A stretch of 64,000 nucleotides of DNA, from positions 62,159,926 through 62,223,925 of the forward strand of contig CM075854.1 in NCBI GenBank assembly GCA_037975125.1, given 5' to 3'. Below are positions 61,598-64,000 of the stretch, in pieces; within the stretch, counting starts at the first letter, position 1, and every line of letters begins with the position of its first letter. The notes under the pieces are model-generated. The model saw nothing but the letters and a program-made list of their open reading frames with translations. It searched no databases and had not been told where the DNA came from. Origin of the DNA: Latrodectus hesperus. Taxonomy: Eukaryota > Arthropoda > Arachnida > Araneae > Theridiidae. The translations under genes were made by a program, and so were the position numbers.

Positions 61598-62923
61598 TAT
61601 ATGACATAATCCTTTAATTAAGCAGAACTTTTAAAAGCACTTTTCAGCTCACACAAATTAATCAACATGAATTGGTTGAAATTATGGTGAAAATCAAAAG
61701 TTTTATCTATTTTCTAGTTCATTTTAAACTATAATGTAACAAACACGAAAGCTATATCATGGAATAATTTAAATATGATTATAAATACTATCCAATCAAG
61801 TTAAATATTAACTTGAAACAGATGTCTCAAGATGTTGAAAAAGAGGAAATGGCAAATGCTCATAGGAGACAGGTTCTGCTAGTTAGGACAAACAGGATTT
61901 AATGGTTATAATACTGGTAAAGAAGTTTATTATCGATGCAAACTGGACCAATTCACATTCATTTTTTATAAGAAACACTCATCAAAATTTTAAGAGTAAC
62001 TTCAAATGCCACTATTTAACTCTTAATTTTCTCAGTAAAAGCAAAATGATGATATAAATCTCTACAAATCTAAAATTATTGGAACTAACATGCATATTCA
62101 AATTTTAAAAGGTTCATAGTAATGAATGAAATTTAATATTCTTGCCATGTAGTCCAACAAAATTACTGATTTGTCAAATTGCGAATAAACAATTAAATTA
62201 ACTAGTAATGAGATCCAACATGCTTAGTTAAATCTAGTTTTTCTATTTAATTTCTTGCCAACATTTTGAATGATAATAGTTTCATTTTGATAAGGAATAA
62301 TATCAAGAACATTTTCCTGCTTCTTTATTACCAGCAAATAATTAGCAATTTAAACACATTTTTTTATGTGACAGTATTAAAGTTCAGATATTTTCCAAAT
62401 CTTAAACACCAAATTTATAAACTTTAATAAGTATAACAGTAAAAAATTGGGAAAACGTTCCACTAAAATTAATAAGAATGAGTATTTATTATAATCTATG
62501 AACAATCAGTTTTCTTACGAAGGTTTTTGTATCAGTATTCTATAGAAAGTACACAACACTATGTAATAAATCCTACAGCAATTATATAAACATTTATGAA
62601 GTATATCTATGCATAAAAAACTTGCAAAAGAAAAAAGTCTTGCCTGTTAAGAATATCAAATAAAATTATCAGTATACTTCACATCATTACTTTTGATGGC
62701 AAGAGAAAATGATTGTCTTTTTGTATACAATACGTTCAAAATCTGAATCGATAAATAGATATTTAAACATGATTTAACCACAGAAAATAAAAGCACAATA
62801 GTTAAAAATTACTTTCTGAGTGTTTCAAACTATAAATGTACATCCAGGCTATTACTTTTATTTAAATTGATCAAAAGTAACTCCAGATATGTAATGAAAA
62901 ACAAAATAAACGCTAAAGTGAAG
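61384..62923. other. AT-rich sequence with AT microsatellite
   Basis: An (AT)n run of about 40 bp lies at 61554-61594. No gene is seen in the remainder. Confidence 0.6.
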
Positions 62924-63959
62924 AGATGGGTACGGAGGGTAAAATGCGCCAAGCAGGCGATAAAGTGGTGCGATAAGTTCGTCAAACTGGTTTAACGGTT
63001 CGGATTACGTATGTATGACCTATTTTTTTATTGGGTAACGTGATCGCGTGACATGCGCGTTTTGTATGTAACCCTTGAAACTATTTTAGAATAATATTTA
63101 ATAATTGAGTTTCAATATTCGAATTTTGGAGTTTGTGTGTTGCTAACGATAATTAACTATGGATGAGAATGTTTTGAACTTACGTTTTTTTTTATTTAGA
63201 GCGTGATGGTAGTAAGAAAGTAAGTATATGAATTTTTAAGTTGTGTGTATTGCATGTTAGTGTTAGAATGTGCCGCGTACTGATATTTTTTTTATGTAGG
63301 TGCCATTGCTCGGTATATTAAAATTCCAGTTTAAACAAAATGTGAAATTTGTTAACGTTCGAAATTTAGTTTTACTGCCCGGTTGGCACTGCAGTAGGTA
63401 GCGCTACACTGATGTTTTTTTAAGGTGGGCGCCATTGCTCGGTATATTTAAAATTCGAGTTTAAACAAAAAGTGAAATTTTTTAACGTTCGAAATTTAGT
63501 TTTACTGCCCGGTTGGCACTGCAGTAGGTAGCGCTACACTGATGTTTTTTTAAGGTGGGCGCCATTGCTCGGTATATTTAAAATTCGAGTTTAAACAAAA
63601 AGTGAAATTTTTTAACGTTCGAAATTTAGTTTTACTGCCCGGTTGGCACTGCAGTAGGTAGCGCTACACTGATGTTTTTTTTAAGGTGGGCGCCATTGCT
63701 CGGTATATTTAAAATCAAGTGATAAAAATTTCCTTTCTATTTATTCGAATTTTAAAACTTCTACAGTATTTAATTGTAATGAAATATTCAACTTTTTAAT
63801 ATTTGGAATTCGAAAAAACGCGTGATTTCAAAGCTGAAGTTCGAACGCGATCGTTATTGGTTGAAATTTATCGCGCGTAGTGACGCAATTTAGGTTGGCG
63901 ACAGAGCTGTAGAGCGCTTGGTGCCAAAATTTGAAATCGCGCCAATCCCGTACCCATCT
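62924..63959. mobile_element. MITE-like element with AGATGGGTACGG ends
   Basis: AGATGGGTACGG (62924-62935) and its inverse (63948-63959) bound 1036 bp that are GC-richer than the surroundings. CGCCAAGC/CACCAAGCGC-type motifs lie inside both ends. A 130-bp tandem repeat occupies 63267-63717. No target-site duplication and no coding frame were found, so the call rests on the inverted ends. Confidence 0.5.
63267..63717. repeat. 130-bp tandem repeat, about 3.4 copies
   Basis: GCCATTGCTCGGTATATT recurs at 63302, 63431, 63561 and 63692 (spacing 129-131 bp). Each unit also holds TTAACGTTCGAAATTTAG, CTGCCCGGTTGGCACTGC and GTAGCGCTACACTGATG. Units two and three are nearly identical, while the first is more diverged, indicating recent expansion. 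Confidence 0.92.
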
Positions 63960-64000
63960 GGTAACTTTTACCAAAATAAATATCTATATACACTAACGAA

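Noticed and set aside
1..64000. CRISPR arrays, operons, ribosome binding sites
   Set aside because: Spliced genes, SINEs, LINEs and poly(A) signals show the DNA is eukaryotic. The regular repeats seen are tandem repeats or transposon ends.

Overview
The window is eukaryotic, very AT-rich and intron-rich, and repeat insertions make up a large share of it. The only host genes I can support are a complete six-exon TCTP gene and a single-exon N-PAC/GLYR1-like gene. tRNA-derived SINEs, LINE tails ending in a 'CATCAAACCCAACC'-type 3' end, a P-like element with a THAP domain and DUF4806-type repeat genes suggest an arthropod, most likely a spider. That placement is inference, not proof.

Left part (1-26000). 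An array of GATATC palindromes (764-1107) lies beside the first copy of a 2.85-kb repeat, here called segment A (1264-4119), which carries a decayed minus-strand DUF4806-like exon. A promoter-like stretch follows (4120-4345). The rest is AT-rich sequence holding LINE 3' ends (7180-7640, 12895-13118), a GC-rich hairpin repeat (9253-9453), a minus-strand LINE RT/RNase H fragment (17690-18785), small tandem repeats and a complete but dead Tc1/mariner element (24414-25806).

Middle (26000-42000). A plus-strand N-PAC/GLYR1-like dehydrogenase-domain gene (26042-27040) lacks the PWWP domain and has an altered dinucleotide-binding glycine motif. Segment A then recurs (29607-37585), split by a 5.1-kb terminal-inverted-repeat element (31783-36885). 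That element carries its own four-exon DUF4806-like gene and is flanked by TA duplications. Next come a GACGTC palindrome array, a decayed RTE-like LINE (38163-39690) and a degenerate tandem array of roughly 540-bp units (39700-41900).

Right part (42000-64000). The TCTP gene lies on the minus strand (CDS 48286-54705) with a TATA box and a TOP-like transcription start. About 260 bp upstream of that start is a young, internally deleted P-like transposon (55039-57219) that retains its THAP DNA-binding half. Beyond it are small TIR elements (57906-58089, 60151-61375, 62924-63959), the last containing a 130-bp tandem repeat.

The strongest candidates for something undescribed are the TIR element carrying a DUF4806-like gene, nested in an older repeat with a paralogous DUF4806-like exon, and the internally deleted THAP/P element at the TCTP promoter. 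The empty target site of the former survives in this same window.
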